DNA of 64,000 nt, taken from contig NZ_QEPO01000002.1 in NCBI RefSeq assembly GCF_003252725.1, positions 62,001 to 126,000 of the forward strand. Direction: 5' to 3'. The translations under genes were made by a program, and so were the position numbers. The first letter of the stretch is position 1, and each line of letters opens with the position of its first letter. Below the pieces are notes generated by a model. The model searched no databases. It was given only the letters and a program-made list of their open reading frames with translations, and was not told the origin of the DNA. Below, piece by piece: positions 49,558 to 59,681 of this stretch. This DNA is from Haemophilus parainfluenzae. Lineage in GTDB: Bacteria; Pseudomonadota; Gammaproteobacteria; Enterobacterales; Pasteurellaceae.

Positions 49558-50631
49558 ATGGCAGGGAATACTATCGGACAACTTTTTCGTGTGACGACCT
49601 TTGGGGAGTCACATGGTATTGCATTAGGCTGTATTGTAGATGGCGTACCGCCGAATCTTGAATTATCGGAAGCGGATATTCAACCTGATTTAGATCGTCG
49701 TAAACCGGGTACATCGCGTTACACCACACCACGTCGTGAAGACGATGAAGTACAGATTTTATCTGGGGTGTTTGAAGGTAAAACAACGGGTACCAGTATT
49801 GGAATGCTCATTAAAAATGGTGATCAACGTTCACAAGATTATGGCGATATTAAAGATCGTTTTCGTCCAGGGCATGCGGATTTTACCTATCAACAAAAAT
49901 ACGGTATTCGTGATTATCGCGGGGGTGGACGCTCTTCTGCGCGTGAAACCGCCATGCGTGTTGCTGCGGGAGCGATTGCGAAGAAATATTTACGTGAGCA
50001 GTTTGGCATTGAAGTCCGTGGCTTTTTGAGTCAAATTGGCGAGGTGAAGATTGCACCACAGACTGTAGGAAAAATTGATTGGGATAAAGTGAATAGCAAT
50101 CCATTTTTCTGTCCAGATGAAAGTGCGGTCGAAAAATTTGATGAATTAATCCGTGAATTGAAAAAAGAAGGGGATTCGATTGGTGCCAAACTAACCGTGA
50201 TTGCAGAGAATGTTCCTGTTGGTTTAGGAGAGCCCGTTTTTGATCGACTTGATGCAGATTTAGCCCATGCCTTAATGGGGATTAATGCCGTTAAAGGTGT
50301 AGAGATTGGCGATGGTTTTTCGGTAGTTGAACAGCGTGGCAGTCAACATCGTGATGAAATGACACCCAATGGTTTTGAAAGCAACCATGCTGGCGGTATT
50401 TTAGGGGGCATTAGCTCAGGTCAGCCAATCATTGCGACCATTGCACTAAAACCAACATCCAGTATCACGATTCCAGGACGCTCGATTAATTTAGAGGGAG
50501 AACCCGTAGAAGTCGTGACAAAAGGTCGTCATGATCCTTGTGTTGGTATTCGTGCAGTACCCATTGCAGAGGCTATGGTCGCGATTGTGTTACTCGACCA
50601 TTTATTGCGTTTTAAGGCGCAGTGTAAATAA
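49558..50631 (+). CDS. aroC: Chorismate synthase
   Basis: 357 aa, last step of the shikimate pathway, needing reduced FMN. Signatures: [14 protein letters not shown] near the N-terminus, [29 protein letters not shown] in the middle and [17 protein letters not shown] at the C-terminus. Followed by mepA and yfcA as in E. coli. Confidence 0.97.
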   Translation: MAGNTIGQLFRVTTFGESHGIALGCIVDGVPPNLELSEADIQPDLDRRKPGTSRYTTPRREDDEVQILSGVFEGKTTGTSIGMLIKNGDQRSQDYGDIKDRFRPGHADFTYQQKYGIRDYRGGGRSSARETAMRVAAGAIAKKYLREQFGIEVRGFLSQIGEVKIAPQTVGKIDWDKVNSNPFFCPDESAVEKFDELIRELKKEGDSIGAKLTVIAENVPVGLGEPVFDRLDADLAHALMGINAVKGVEIGDGFSVVEQRGSQHRDEMTPNGFESNHAGGILGGISSGQPIIATIALKPTSSITIPGRSINLEGEPVEVVTKGRHDPCVGIRAVPIAEAMVAIVLLDHLLRFKAQCK

Positions 50632-50696
50632 CTATTTTAAATTAAGCTTCTTGCGCTCTTTTATTGAAGAGAAATCAACTTATTTTAGGATATCTT

Positions 50697-51569
50697 ATGA
50701 ATAAATCTTTAGCAAAATTACTTTCAAGTGCGGTTGTTTTGGGGAGTGTTTTTTTCTCGTTACAAACAACAGCCTCGCCACAAGACTGGCAACGAATCAA
50801 ACGTCCAATTCCTGCAACAGATGGTAAGGCAAATCCAATTGGTAGCTATTCGAATGGTTGTATTATTGGGGCTGAACCTTTGCCTTATAAAGGTGAGGGG
50901 TACCAAGTCATTCGTATGAATAAAAACCGCTATTATGGTCATCCGGATATGATTGCCTATTTACAGCGTCTTGGACAAAAAGCGAAGTTAGCGGGCTTAC
51001 CGACCATGTTAGTTGGAGATATTGCTATGCCGGGTGGTGGTCGCTTTTTAACGGGGCATGCAAGCCATCAAATGGGATTAGACGCGGATATTTGGTTGCG
51101 CATGGGTACCATGACAGACAGTGAAGCGTTAAATTCTGACGGAAAAGGCTTACTCGTGGTGAATCGCCAAGCACAACGTGTTGATGAAAATGTGTGGAAT
51201 AACAATCATGCAACGTTAATTAAATTGGCCGCGCAAGATCCAAAAGTGACCCGTATTTTTGTGAACCCAGCGATTAAATTAAAACTTTGTCAAACTGCGG
51301 GTGATGATCGTGCTTGGTTACATAAAATTCGTCCGTGGTTTGGTCATGATTCACATTTCCACGTGCGTATTGCTTGTCCGAAAGATGCTGCTTATTGTGA
51401 AGATCAAGCACCTGTACCAGCAGGTGATGGTTGTGGCGATGAACTTTATTCTTGGTTTGAACCCGCAAAACCAGGTTCAGGCGCTTCTAAACCAAAAGTG
51501 ACACCACCAGAACCGTTTTTATGCCAACAAGTGTTGAGTTCGCCAAATAGTAGCGAATGGTTAGAGTAG
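50697..51569 (+). CDS. mepA: Murein DD-endopeptidase MepA
   Basis: 290 aa from the ATG at 50697 (AGGA ribosome binding site), preferred to an ATG 11 codons upstream because it begins a signal peptide (cleaved near TTASP). LAS metallopeptidase zinc ligands: H and D in GHASHQMGLDAD and the His pair in HDSHFHVRIACP. Several cysteines are compatible with periplasmic disulfides. It cleaves D-Ala-mDAP cross-links. An uptake sequence lies in the signal peptide (50726-50734). Confidence 0.94.
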   Translation: MNKSLAKLLSSAVVLGSVFFSLQTTASPQDWQRIKRPIPATDGKANPIGSYSNGCIIGAEPLPYKGEGYQVIRMNKNRYYGHPDMIAYLQRLGQKAKLAGLPTMLVGDIAMPGGGRFLTGHASHQMGLDADIWLRMGTMTDSEALNSDGKGLLVVNRQAQRVDENVWNNNHATLIKLAAQDPKVTRIFVNPAIKLKLCQTAGDDRAWLHKIRPWFGHDSHFHVRIACPKDAAYCEDQAPVPAGDGCGDELYSWFEPAKPGSGASKPKVTPPEPFLCQQVLSSPNSSEWLE

Positions 51570-51579
51570 GAGTTTAATC

Positions 51580-52347
51580 ATGGAATTTGGAATTGATATT
51601 TTAGCTATGCTTTTTGCAGCAGCCTTTATTGCTGCATTTATTGATGCGATTGCAGGTGGCGGAGGCTTAATTACAATCCCCGCCTTGTTAATGACCGGTA
51701 TGCCACCCGCCATGGCATTAGGCACGAATAAATTACAAGCATTCGGCGGTGCGTTGTCGGCAAGTATTTACTTTTTGCGTAAAAGAGCGGTCAATTTATC
51801 GGAGCTTTCTTTCATCTTACTGATGATTTTTATCGGCTCGATGATTGGTACGTTACTCATTCAAAATTTAGATGCGACATTAATTAAAAAAGGGCTTCCA
51901 TTTCTTATTTTAGCGATCGGCTTATACTTTTTATTGACACCTAAATTGGGCGAAAGTGATCGCAAACAACGAATTTCTTACGCTGTTTTTGCATTATGTT
52001 TTGGCTCATTGCTGGGTTTTTATGATGGTTTTTTTGGACCAGGTGTAGGCTCATTAATGAACTTGGCTTGTGTCACATTGCTTGGATTTAATCTCACCAA
52101 AGCAACTGCGCATGCTAAAGTGATGAATTTAACCTCAAATTTTGCGTCATTAATTTTCTTCTTTATTGGTGGTCATGTCATTTGGACTGTCGGTTTAGTG
52201 ATGATGGCAGGAAGCCTGATAGGTGCAAATTTAGGTGCTAAAATGGTGATGGCAAAAGGTAAACAACTGATCAGACCGATGGTGGTGATTATGTCATTTA
52301 TCATGACGATAAAAATGGCGTATGATCAAGGTTGGTTTCATTTTTAA
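51580..52347 (+). CDS. yfcA: TSUP-family membrane transporter YfcA
   Basis: 255 aa, about eight hydrophobic helices. The family motif AGGGGLITIPALLMTGMPPAMALGTNK and the repeat-related FFGPGVGSLMNLACVTLLG are visible. TSUP proteins export or import sulfite or organosulfur anions; the substrate here is unknown. Ten bp after mepA. Confidence 0.9.
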   Translation: MEFGIDILAMLFAAAFIAAFIDAIAGGGGLITIPALLMTGMPPAMALGTNKLQAFGGALSASIYFLRKRAVNLSELSFILLMIFIGSMIGTLLIQNLDATLIKKGLPFLILAIGLYFLLTPKLGESDRKQRISYAVFALCFGSLLGFYDGFFGPGVGSLMNLACVTLLGFNLTKATAHAKVMNLTSNFASLIFFFIGGHVIWTVGLVMMAGSLIGANLGAKMVMAKGKQLIRPMVVIMSFIMTIKMAYDQGWFHF

Positions 52348-52356
52348 CGATTGATT

Positions 52357-53316
52357 ATGACAGATTCTCAAAAAAAATTACGTATTACGGCACGAACAGG
52401 CTATGAACCACATTTTTCATGGTCATATTTGCACCCGAAAAATTGGGGTATTTGGCTTGGTATTTTTGTGCTTTTGTTATTGGCTTTTGTGCCGTTTCGT
52501 TTACGCGATAAATTAGCAGAGAAACTGGCTCGTGCACTCACGAAAAAAATCGGTAAGCCACGTATTCGTGCAGAAATTAATTTGAAACTCTGTTTCCCAG
52601 ATTGGACAGATGAGAAACGTAACAAAGTAATTGAAGACATGTTTGTGACGGTTGCACAAGTGATGCTCGGTATTGGCGAAATTGCTATTCGTTCAAAAAA
52701 ACATTTACAAAAACGTAGCGAATTTATTGGCCTTGAGCATATCAAGCAAGCCAAATCTGAAGGGCATAACATCATTTTGATGGTACCGCATGGTTGGGCA
52801 ATTGATGCCTCTGGTATTATTTTGCATACACACGGTATGCCGATGACATCAATGTATAACCCTCACCGAAATCCATTAGTAGATTGGTTATGGACTTTAG
52901 CTCGTCAGCGTTTTGGCGGGAAAATGCATGCTCGCCAAAATGGGATTAAGCCGTTTTTAGCGCACATCAAGCAAGGTCAAATGGGATACTATCTTCCAGA
53001 TGAAGATTTTGGTGCCGAGCAAAGTGTCTTCGTGGATTTCTTTGCCACTTATAAAGCCACACTTCCTGGGTTAAACAAAATGGCAAAATTAGCGAAAGCG
53101 GTGGTTATCCCAATGTTCCCTCGTTATAACGCTAAGAATGGCAAGTATGAAATGGAAATTCGCCCACCGATGCAATTAAGCGAAGATCCAGAGCAATCAG
53201 CCCGTGCGATGAACGAGGAAATTGAGTATTTCGTTACACCAACACCCGAACAATATGTCTGGATTTTACAGCTTCTTCGTACTCGAAAAGACGGGGAAGA
53301 TATTTACCCAGATTAA
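52357..53316 (+). CDS. lpxM: Lipid A myristoyltransferase (late acyltransferase)
   Basis: 319 aa from the ATG at 52357; an in-frame TTG two codons upstream is unlikely. One N-terminal membrane helix (about 33-48). The H(X)4D catalytic motif H145/D150 lies in VPHGWAID. MHARQNGIKPFLAHIKQGQMGYYLPDEDFG and VDFFATYKATLP closely match E. coli LpxM (323 aa). Adds a secondary acyl chain to Kdo2-lipid A at the inner membrane. Nine bp after yfcA; ends in an uptake-sequence terminator. Confidence 0.95.
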   Translation: MTDSQKKLRITARTGYEPHFSWSYLHPKNWGIWLGIFVLLLLAFVPFRLRDKLAEKLARALTKKIGKPRIRAEINLKLCFPDWTDEKRNKVIEDMFVTVAQVMLGIGEIAIRSKKHLQKRSEFIGLEHIKQAKSEGHNIILMVPHGWAIDASGIILHTHGMPMTSMYNPHRNPLVDWLWTLARQRFGGKMHARQNGIKPFLAHIKQGQMGYYLPDEDFGAEQSVFVDFFATYKATLPGLNKMAKLAKAVVIPMFPRYNAKNGKYEMEIRPPMQLSEDPEQSARAMNEEIEYFVTPTPEQYVWILQLLRTRKDGEDIYPD

Positions 53317-53330
53317 TTCATTTTATTTAC

Positions 53331-53362
53331 AAAAGTGCGGTCAAAATTCACCGCACTTTTGC
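53331..53362 (+). terminator. Uptake-sequence terminator after lpxM
   Basis: AAGTGCGGT (53333-53341) and ACCGCACTT (53350-53358) form the stem, followed by TT and further T-rich sequence. Confidence 0.8.
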
Positions 53363-53371
53363 ATTTTTATA

Positions 53372-53380
53372 TGCTAGAAT
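53372..53380 (+). promoter_or_regulatory. Possible extended -10 promoter of apt
   Basis: TGCTAGAAT, an extended -10 (TGnTAGAAT), 49 bp before the apt start. No clear -35. Confidence 0.45.
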
Positions 53381-53429
53381 GCGAGCCTAAAAACAGGATT
53401 TTTTCTTACTCTTTTTTGAGCAATTATTT

Positions 53430-53972
53430 ATGAACAAACAACTTGAATTAATCAAATCTTCTATCAAATCTATCCCAAATCATCCAAAAGAAGGCATCAT
53501 TTTCCGTGATATCACGAGCTTGCTTGAAGTGCCCGCAGCTTTCAAAGCCACAATCGATTTGATCGTTGAAAAGTATAAAGATCAAGGTCTCACAAAAGTG
53601 ATTGGTACCGAGTCTCGTGGATTTATTTTTGGTGCGCCAGTTGCATTAGCATTAGGCTTGCCATTTATCCCCGTTCGTAAGCCAGGCAAATTACCGCGTG
53701 AAGTGATTGCACAGTCTTATCAATTAGAATACGGTCAAGACACCCTTGAATTGCACACGGATGCCATTTCACAAGGCGATAATGTGTTAATCATTGATGA
53801 CTTGTTAGCGACAGGTGGTACAGTTGAAGCCACCGTGAAATTAGTTCAACGTTTAGGCGGTGAAGTGAAGCATGCTGCCTTTGTGATTAATTTGCCAGAA
53901 TTAGGGGGCGAAAAACGCTTACGTGATTTAGGCATTGATTGCTACACTTTAGTGAATTTTGAAGGCCATTAA
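53430..53972 (+). CDS. apt: Adenine phosphoribosyltransferase
   Basis: 180 aa. Salvages adenine to AMP with PRPP. The PRPP-binding loop is [13 protein letters not shown] and the N-terminal [18 protein letters not shown] is typical. 16 bp before dnaX, the same order as E. coli apt-dnaX. Confidence 0.97.
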   Translation: MNKQLELIKSSIKSIPNHPKEGIIFRDITSLLEVPAAFKATIDLIVEKYKDQGLTKVIGTESRGFIFGAPVALALGLPFIPVRKPGKLPREVIAQSYQLEYGQDTLELHTDAISQGDNVLIIDDLLATGGTVEATVKLVQRLGGEVKHAAFVINLPELGGEKRLRDLGIDCYTLVNFEGH

Positions 53973-53988
53973 TTTTTAAAGAGATGCG

Positions 53989-56133
53989 ATGAGCTACCAA
54001 GTTTTAGCCAGAAAATGGCGACCAAAAAACTTTTCTGAAGTAGTGGGGCAAAGCCATGTGCTCACTGCTTTAGAAAACGGTTTAAAAGAAAACCGTTTAC
54101 ATCATGCTTATTTATTTTCCGGTACCCGTGGCGTAGGTAAAACCTCCATTGCTCGTTTATTTGCGAAGGGCTTGAACTGCGTAAATGGTATTACTGCCGA
54201 TCCTTGCGGTGAGTGTGAAAACTGTAAAGCGATCGAAGCAGGCAACTTTATTGATTTAATTGAAATCGATGCGGCTTCTCGTACGAAAGTAGAAGATACG
54301 CGTGAGCTATTAGACAACGTCCAATATAAGCCGGTCGTAGGACGTTATAAAGTTTATCTAATCGATGAAGTCCATATGCTGTCCCGCCATTCTTTCAATG
54401 CGTTGTTAAAAACCTTGGAAGAGCCACCTGAATATGTGAAATTCTTACTCGCGACAACGGATCCGCAAAAATTACCGATTACGATTTTATCCCGTTGTAT
54501 GCAATTTCATCTCAAAGCTTTAGATGAACCGCAAATTTCAGAACACCTTAACCGTGTACTTACTGCCGAAAATATTCCTTTTGATGCGCCAGCATTAGAT
54601 AAGTTAGCCAAAGCTGCGCAGGGTAGTATTCGTGACAGTTTAAGTTTAACGGATCAAGCCATTGCCATGGCCAACGGTAAGGTTTCTACCGATGTGGTGA
54701 ATACCATGCTTGGGTTGTTAGATGAAGATCAGCCGATTGAAATCATTTACGCCTTACATCAAGGTAACGGTGAGCGTTTAATGAAAACCATCCAAACGGT
54801 GGCAGAAAAAGCGGGCGATTGGGATGAGTTACTGGCAGAAACAGCTGAGAAATTACATCAAATTGCATTAATGCAGTTGCTCGCTAAAAGTGCCACCGAT
54901 GAAAACGATCACTTAGGCTTTCTGGCTAAACATATTTCACCTGAAGACGTACAATTTTTCTATCAAGTGATTGTATCGGGTCGAAAAGAATTAGCCTCTG
55001 CGCCAAATCGTCGAATTGGTGCAGAAATGACATTATTGAGGGCATTGGCATTCCACCCAAAGTTCCTTACGGCAGCACAAACGCCTAAACAAGGCGGGCT
55101 ATCCCCTGAACAAAATACACAGAAAAGTGCGGTTGAAAATCAGCCTGTTTCTGGTTATGTGGATATGCCAGTGCTGTCGCAAAACATCAAAGCAAATTAT
55201 TCTGCACAAGCGCAAAAGCCGATGGCTCAATCAGCGGTTGTGCATTCTTCACCTTCTCAACCGGTTTTCACGCAAACCACCTCTTCATTGAATTTAGCTA
55301 GCCTTGCTGCGCTAGAGGCATTGAATCAATTAACGCAAATTGAGCAATCAGAGCGCCAACATCATCATGATGAACAGCAAGCCGCAGTGGAAGAAACCTT
55401 GCATCATCTTCAAGAGTTAGATGAGCAAAAAAATCCACCCAAAATGACCGCACTTCCTGTGCGAGAGATGACACCACCGAAAGCTACGCAAACGAAAGCA
55501 GCGGTGCCAAACCCAATTACTCAACAAGCAGAAGCGTTAAAGCAAACTGTTGAGACGGTTGAAAATACCATTGATGACAATGCTGAAATGGAGTCGGAAG
55601 AGCAGGAAATTCTGGATGCGGAAACTTACCGTTGGGAGTGGAGTAATCCAGATTTAGCCAAAGTGGATAGCGGTGTGCGACCTTCTGATATCAAACAGGC
55701 GATTTTGAAAGATGTGACACCAGAATTGCGTAAGAAAATTATTGAAATTACGCAAAAACAAGATCCTTGGACGGATATTGTTGAACGCTCTGGCGTGAGT
55801 GGTTTTTCAAAAGAGTTGGCATTAAATTGCTTTATTAAGTCGCAAACAGAAGATGAAATTCAACTCGGGCTTCATTCTGAAAAAGCGCATTTAAAACAAG
55901 ATCGAAATATTAAAAATTTAGTAGAACATCTTGAACGTTTATATGAAAAACCAGTTAAATTGTCGATTTTTGTTGAAGATTCCGATGTTTTAACACCGAT
56001 GGATTATCGTAAAAAGGTTTATCAAGACTTGCGTGAGCAGGCACGTACGGATTTACAGCAAGATAAAAAACTGCTTTTATTACAAAAAGAGTTTGATGCG
56101 AAGTTGGATGTCGAAAGCATTCGACCAGTTTAA
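53989..56133 (+). CDS. dnaX: DNA polymerase III subunit tau (and possibly gamma)
   Basis: 714 aa. AAA+ clamp loader ATPase: Walker A GTRGVGKTS, the four-Cys zinc module (CVNGITADPCGECENC), Walker B VYLIDEVHM and sensor LSRCMQF. A long Gln/Pro/Ala linker (about 365-540) holds two uptake sequences (55135-55143, 55447-55455). The C-terminal tau domain binds alpha and DnaB. A run of seven A at 55427-55433 in the linker could be slippery (A AAA AAT); see findings. E. coli tau is 643 aa. Confidence 0.96.
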   Translation: MSYQVLARKWRPKNFSEVVGQSHVLTALENGLKENRLHHAYLFSGTRGVGKTSIARLFAKGLNCVNGITADPCGECENCKAIEAGNFIDLIEIDAASRTKVEDTRELLDNVQYKPVVGRYKVYLIDEVHMLSRHSFNALLKTLEEPPEYVKFLLATTDPQKLPITILSRCMQFHLKALDEPQISEHLNRVLTAENIPFDAPALDKLAKAAQGSIRDSLSLTDQAIAMANGKVSTDVVNTMLGLLDEDQPIEIIYALHQGNGERLMKTIQTVAEKAGDWDELLAETAEKLHQIALMQLLAKSATDENDHLGFLAKHISPEDVQFFYQVIVSGRKELASAPNRRIGAEMTLLRALAFHPKFLTAAQTPKQGGLSPEQNTQKSAVENQPVSGYVDMPVLSQNIKANYSAQAQKPMAQSAVVHSSPSQPVFTQTTSSLNLASLAALEALNQLTQIEQSERQHHHDEQQAAVEETLHHLQELDEQKNPPKMTALPVREMTPPKATQTKAAVPNPITQQAEALKQTVETVENTIDDNAEMESEEQEILDAETYRWEWSNPDLAKVDSGVRPSDIKQAILKDVTPELRKKIIEITQKQDPWTDIVERSGVSGFSKELALNCFIKSQTEDEIQLGLHSEKAHLKQDRNIKNLVEHLERLYEKPVKLSIFVEDSDVLTPMDYRKKVYQDLREQARTDLQQDKKLLLLQKEFDAKLDVESIRPV

Positions 56134-56173
56134 AACTCATTTCTCTAAATTTTAACTTTATAAAGGAAAGAAT

Positions 56174-57022
56174 ATGGCGTTTAGCTCTCTTTTTACTCTT
56201 ATTGATGACATTGCATCGATTCTTGATGATGTCGCCTTGATGACCAAAATGGCAGCCAAGAAAACCGTTGGCGTGGTAGGCGATGACTTAGCCTTAAATG
56301 CTAATCAGGTAACAGGGGCATCTTCCGATCGTGAATTACCCATTGTTTGGGCTGTCACCAAAGGATCGTTAGTCAATAAAATCATTTTAATTCCAATTGC
56401 TTTACTGCTTTCTGCGTTTTTACCTTGGTTGATCGTGCCGCTTCTGATGATTGGTGGGGCGTATTTGTGTTTTGAAGGTGTAGAGAAAATTCTACATAAA
56501 TTTATTGCTCATGAAGAGCATGAAGAAAAAGCAACCTTTAATGAAGCCGCTAAAATTAAAGGGGCAATTCGTACGGACTTTATTCTTTCCGCTGAAATTA
56601 TCATTATTGCATTAGGTGAATTAACTGAAGCGAGCTTGCTGACCCGCATTATTTCCCTTTCAATGGTCGGTATCGGAATCACTATTTTTGTTTATGGCTT
56701 GGTTGCATTAATTGTTAGAGCAGATGATTTTGGTTTATACCTTATCAAAAAAGGTGGCGTAGCGAAGTCAATCGGGAACGCAATTTTAGTGATTATGCCT
56801 AAATTTATGCGTTCACTTAGTTTTATCGGTACGCTCGCAATGTTCTTAGTAGGTGGTGGTATTTTCGTACATAATGTGGGTTTCATTCATCATTTGCTCG
56901 CTGATTATCAATTAGCCGATGGTTTATTAGGTAATGTGGCGACGTTAGTCGTGGGTGTGATTGTTGGGGCGATTGCTTGTGTGATTGTATTACCCGCGAT
57001 GAAATTATTCGGTAAACACTAA
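56174..57022 (+). CDS. yedI: DUF808 inner-membrane protein YedI
   Basis: 282 aa. The N-terminal FTLIDDIASILDDVALMTKMAAKKTVGVVGDDLALNA is diagnostic of the DUF808/YedI family, followed by about six hydrophobic helices. Its function is not established. AAGGAA precedes the ATG; 40 bp after dnaX. Confidence 0.9.
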   Translation: MAFSSLFTLIDDIASILDDVALMTKMAAKKTVGVVGDDLALNANQVTGASSDRELPIVWAVTKGSLVNKIILIPIALLLSAFLPWLIVPLLMIGGAYLCFEGVEKILHKFIAHEEHEEKATFNEAAKIKGAIRTDFILSAEIIIIALGELTEASLLTRIISLSMVGIGITIFVYGLVALIVRADDFGLYLIKKGGVAKSIGNAILVIMPKFMRSLSFIGTLAMFLVGGGIFVHNVGFIHHLLADYQLADGLLGNVATLVVGVIVGAIACVIVLPAMKLFGKH

Positions 57023-57037
57023 AAACGAGATAAAAAA

Positions 57038-57074
57038 TAACCGCACTTTGGTGCTTTCAAGGTGCGGTTTTTTT
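57038..57074. terminator. Bidirectional terminator between yedI and proA
   Basis: AACCGCACTTTG pairs with CAAGGTGCGGTT (one wobble) and T7 follows. Half of the stem is an uptake sequence. Confidence 0.85.
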
Positions 57075-57088
57075 ATAGATGAAACAAA

Positions 57089-58342
57089 CTATTTGCGGAA
57101 AGTGTAATCGCCAACACAAACCCATTTATAGCTGGTTAAGGCTTCTAATCCCATTGGGCCACGAGCGTGAAGTTTTTGAGTACTTACCGCCACTTCTGCA
57201 CCTAAACCAAATTGTCCGCCATCGGTAAATCGAGTACTTGCATTCACATACACGGCTGCTGCATCCACTTGATTGATAAATTGTGTGGCTAGTCGTTGAT
57301 TTTCCGTCAAGATACTTTCTGAATGTTGCGTGCCATATTCACGGATGTGAGCAATTGCCGCATCCATATCTTCAACCACTACGACATTGAGATCTAATGA
57401 GCCCCATTCTTGGCGTAGCGCTTGTTCAGTCACTTCTTGCACATTGACATTTGCAGCTTGAAGAATCGAAAGTGCGGTCGATTTTGCATGGAATTTCACT
57501 TTTTTCTCGGCTAAATATTTCGCGAGTTTTGGCAGGAAAGCATCAGCAATCGAGCGCTGAACTAAAAGTGTTTCCAGCGTATTACATGTGCTTGGACGTT
57601 GGCATTTTGCATTAGCAATCACCGCAAGGGCTTTTTCTTGGTCAGCACTTTCTTCCACAAAAAGATGGCAAACGCCTACACCACCGACAATCACTGGAAT
57701 GGTAGAATGTTGTTTACAAAGCTCATGTAAACCAGCACCGCCACGAGGAATAATCATATCCACATAGCGATCCAATTTAAGCAGTTGCATCACAAGTTCA
57801 CGATTCGGATCCGTAATAGCTTGGACTGCATGGCGTGGTAAGCCAGCCTGTTCAAGGGCATTTTGTACCACTTCTACTAAAATTTGGTTGGAATGTTGCG
57901 TTTCTTTTCCACCACGCAAAATCACGGCATTACCTGTTTTTAAGCAAAGACTAGCCACATCAATCGTCACATTTGGACGTGCTTCGTAAATAGTACCAAT
58001 CACGCCAAGCGGAGTACGAACTCGTTCGATCTTTAATCCGCTATCTAAGGTGCCACCATCAATAATTTTACCCACAGGATCGGCAAGCGAAATCACATGG
58101 CGCACATCATTCGCAATGCCTTTTAGGCGCTCTTCGGTTAATAAGAGACGGTCAATTAAGGCTTCAGATAAGCCGTTTTGTTTCGCTATTTCAATATCTT
58201 TTTGGTTTGCCGCAAGAATACGATCCGCTTGTTGTTCTAATTGTTCCGCAATAATACTGAGCGCATGATTTTTTTCAGTGGTGTTTAATTGCGCTAAAAT
58301 AAACGCTGCATCTTTGGCCTGTTTGCCCATTTGTTCTAACAT
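57089..58342 (-). CDS. proA: Gamma-glutamyl phosphate reductase
   Basis: 417 aa. NADPH reduction of glutamyl-5-phosphate to the semialdehyde in proline synthesis. [29 protein letters not shown] and the catalytic Cys in [16 protein letters not shown] are visible. E. coli ProA is 417 aa. No proB is adjacent. An uptake sequence lies inside the gene around 57470. Confidence 0.97.
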   Translation of the reverse strand: MLEQMGKQAKDAAFILAQLNTTEKNHALSIIAEQLEQQADRILAANQKDIEIAKQNGLSEALIDRLLLTEERLKGIANDVRHVISLADPVGKIIDGGTLDSGLKIERVRTPLGVIGTIYEARPNVTIDVASLCLKTGNAVILRGGKETQHSNQILVEVVQNALEQAGLPRHAVQAITDPNRELVMQLLKLDRYVDMIIPRGGAGLHELCKQHSTIPVIVGGVGVCHLFVEESADQEKALAVIANAKCQRPSTCNTLETLLVQRSIADAFLPKLAKYLAEKKVKFHAKSTALSILQAANVNVQEVTEQALRQEWGSLDLNVVVVEDMDAAIAHIREYGTQHSESILTENQRLATQFINQVDAAAVYVNASTRFTDGGQFGLGAEVAVSTQKLHARGPMGLEALTSYKWVCVGDYTFRK

Positions 58343-58582
58343 ATCGAATCCCTTGTTATTTCAACAAAAATATGGTGTAGCTTATCGTAAAAATGCGTAA
58401 GGTGAAATGATTAAAATTAAGGATTTTGTGAATTAGGTGTGAGTGGTTTATGATTTAGCCGATTTTATGACATAAGAGGGTATTTAAAATTCACAGGCTC
58501 TATAGGCTGTACTATTTCCAGTTGTAAGATAGACAATAATAAAACTTTTGAAAATATAACGAATAGTTGGGGGAGATAAAAT

Positions 58583-58783
58583 ATGAAAAATGACTTTTTT
58601 AGTGTTTTAAAAATGTCAGTAATTTCAACTTTATTTATGTATGTATTAGCTCTATATAAATTTAACTTTGATTTTAAGAAAGTTAGTTTGTTAGTGACTC
58701 TTAAATGGTTTCCTTTAATATTCGTTTTACTTCTATTTTGTTTTTATTTAGGAAAAAGTATGAAAGGTAAGTATCGTGAATAA
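58583..58783 (+). CDS. Small two-helix membrane protein, unknown
   Basis: 66 aa with a very strong GGGGGAG ribosome binding site 7 bp before the ATG, which is the main support for a real gene. Two predicted membrane helices (about 8-26 and 40-57) are joined by a polar FNFDFKK segment, and the protein ends KSMKGKYRE. Low-GC composition, no recognisable family, flanked on both sides by about 100-240 bp of non-coding AT-rich DNA. It could be a holin-like or toxin-like peptide or a small envelope protein; the sequence does not decide. Confidence 0.6.
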   Translation: MKNDFFSVLKMSVISTLFMYVLALYKFNFDFKKVSLLVTLKWFPLIFVLLLFCFYLGKSMKGKYRE

Positions 58784-58885
58784 TTTTTTATTCCTTCAGA
58801 GATCCTATCCATTTATTTTTCTAATTAGCAAAAATCATAATACATTTTTTTACTAGTTAAAGTTAATGTTTGCATGAGTTATCCA

Positions 58886-59548
58886 TTACTTCGTTTTCTT
58901 CGGTAATTTATCATTTGTTTCATCATCTTGCTCTTGGAAATCGAAAACGGGTAGTCCCCAGCCGAATCGAACAGCAAGTAAGCGCAATGCAAAACCACTG
59001 AATAACGTGAGTAAAATTGAAAGTGTGTGTTCTACTTGAAGGTGTTGTAATGCCATATACATAGCGGCAGAGAAGAATGACACGCTGGCGTAAAGTTCTT
59101 TTTGGAACACAAGGGGAATGCGGTTACACAGTAAATCACGCAATACTCCACCAAATGCACCTGTCACCGTTGCTGCAATGGATGTCACGGTAAAGCCATA
59201 ACCCATATCAATGGCAATTTGCGCACCGATAATGGAATATACGATTAATCCTAAAGCATCTAACACCAAGAAAATCGTGCGGAAGTAGCGCATGAAATGT
59301 TTGATGAAAGGTGCGATAAAAACCGTTAATACAGCTGCACCAGCCACCATAATGAAATATTCAGGATGTTTAACCCAGCCAAGCGGGTAGTGTCCAAGTA
59401 ATACATCGCGTACCGAACCGCCACCAATCGCCGTTACACAGGCGATAATAATTACCCCGAAAATATCCATTTTTTCTCGTCCAGCGGCTAATGCGCCGGT
59501 AATTCCTTCGGCGGTAATTCCAATAATATAAAGTACGCTTAATAGCAT
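58886..59548 (-). CDS. yicG: TRIC-type trimeric cation channel family protein (YicG)
   Basis: 220 aa, seven hydrophobic helices in two related halves. Each half carries the family glycine motif followed by Arg-Asp: [14 protein letters not shown] and [19 protein letters not shown]. Bacterial TRIC homologues are trimeric K+-permeable channels; E. coli YicG has 205 aa. Acidic/Lys-rich C-terminal tail. Confidence 0.88.
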   Translation of the reverse strand: MLLSVLYIIGITAEGITGALAAGREKMDIFGVIIIACVTAIGGGSVRDVLLGHYPLGWVKHPEYFIMVAGAAVLTVFIAPFIKHFMRYFRTIFLVLDALGLIVYSIIGAQIAIDMGYGFTVTSIAATVTGAFGGVLRDLLCNRIPLVFQKELYASVSFFSAAMYMALQHLQVEHTLSILLTLFSGFALRLLAVRFGWGLPVFDFQEQDDETNDKLPKKTK

Positions 59549-59681
59549 TTTTTTGTGGTTCCTAAAGTACGGTTATCATTTTGCTTATTTTAAAAGGGAA
59601 TGAGGCAAAATGCACGAAAGCCATTAAAAAAAGCCGTAAATTTTGGCATAATGACGCCTTCTTTTTCTAATCGAGAATTTT

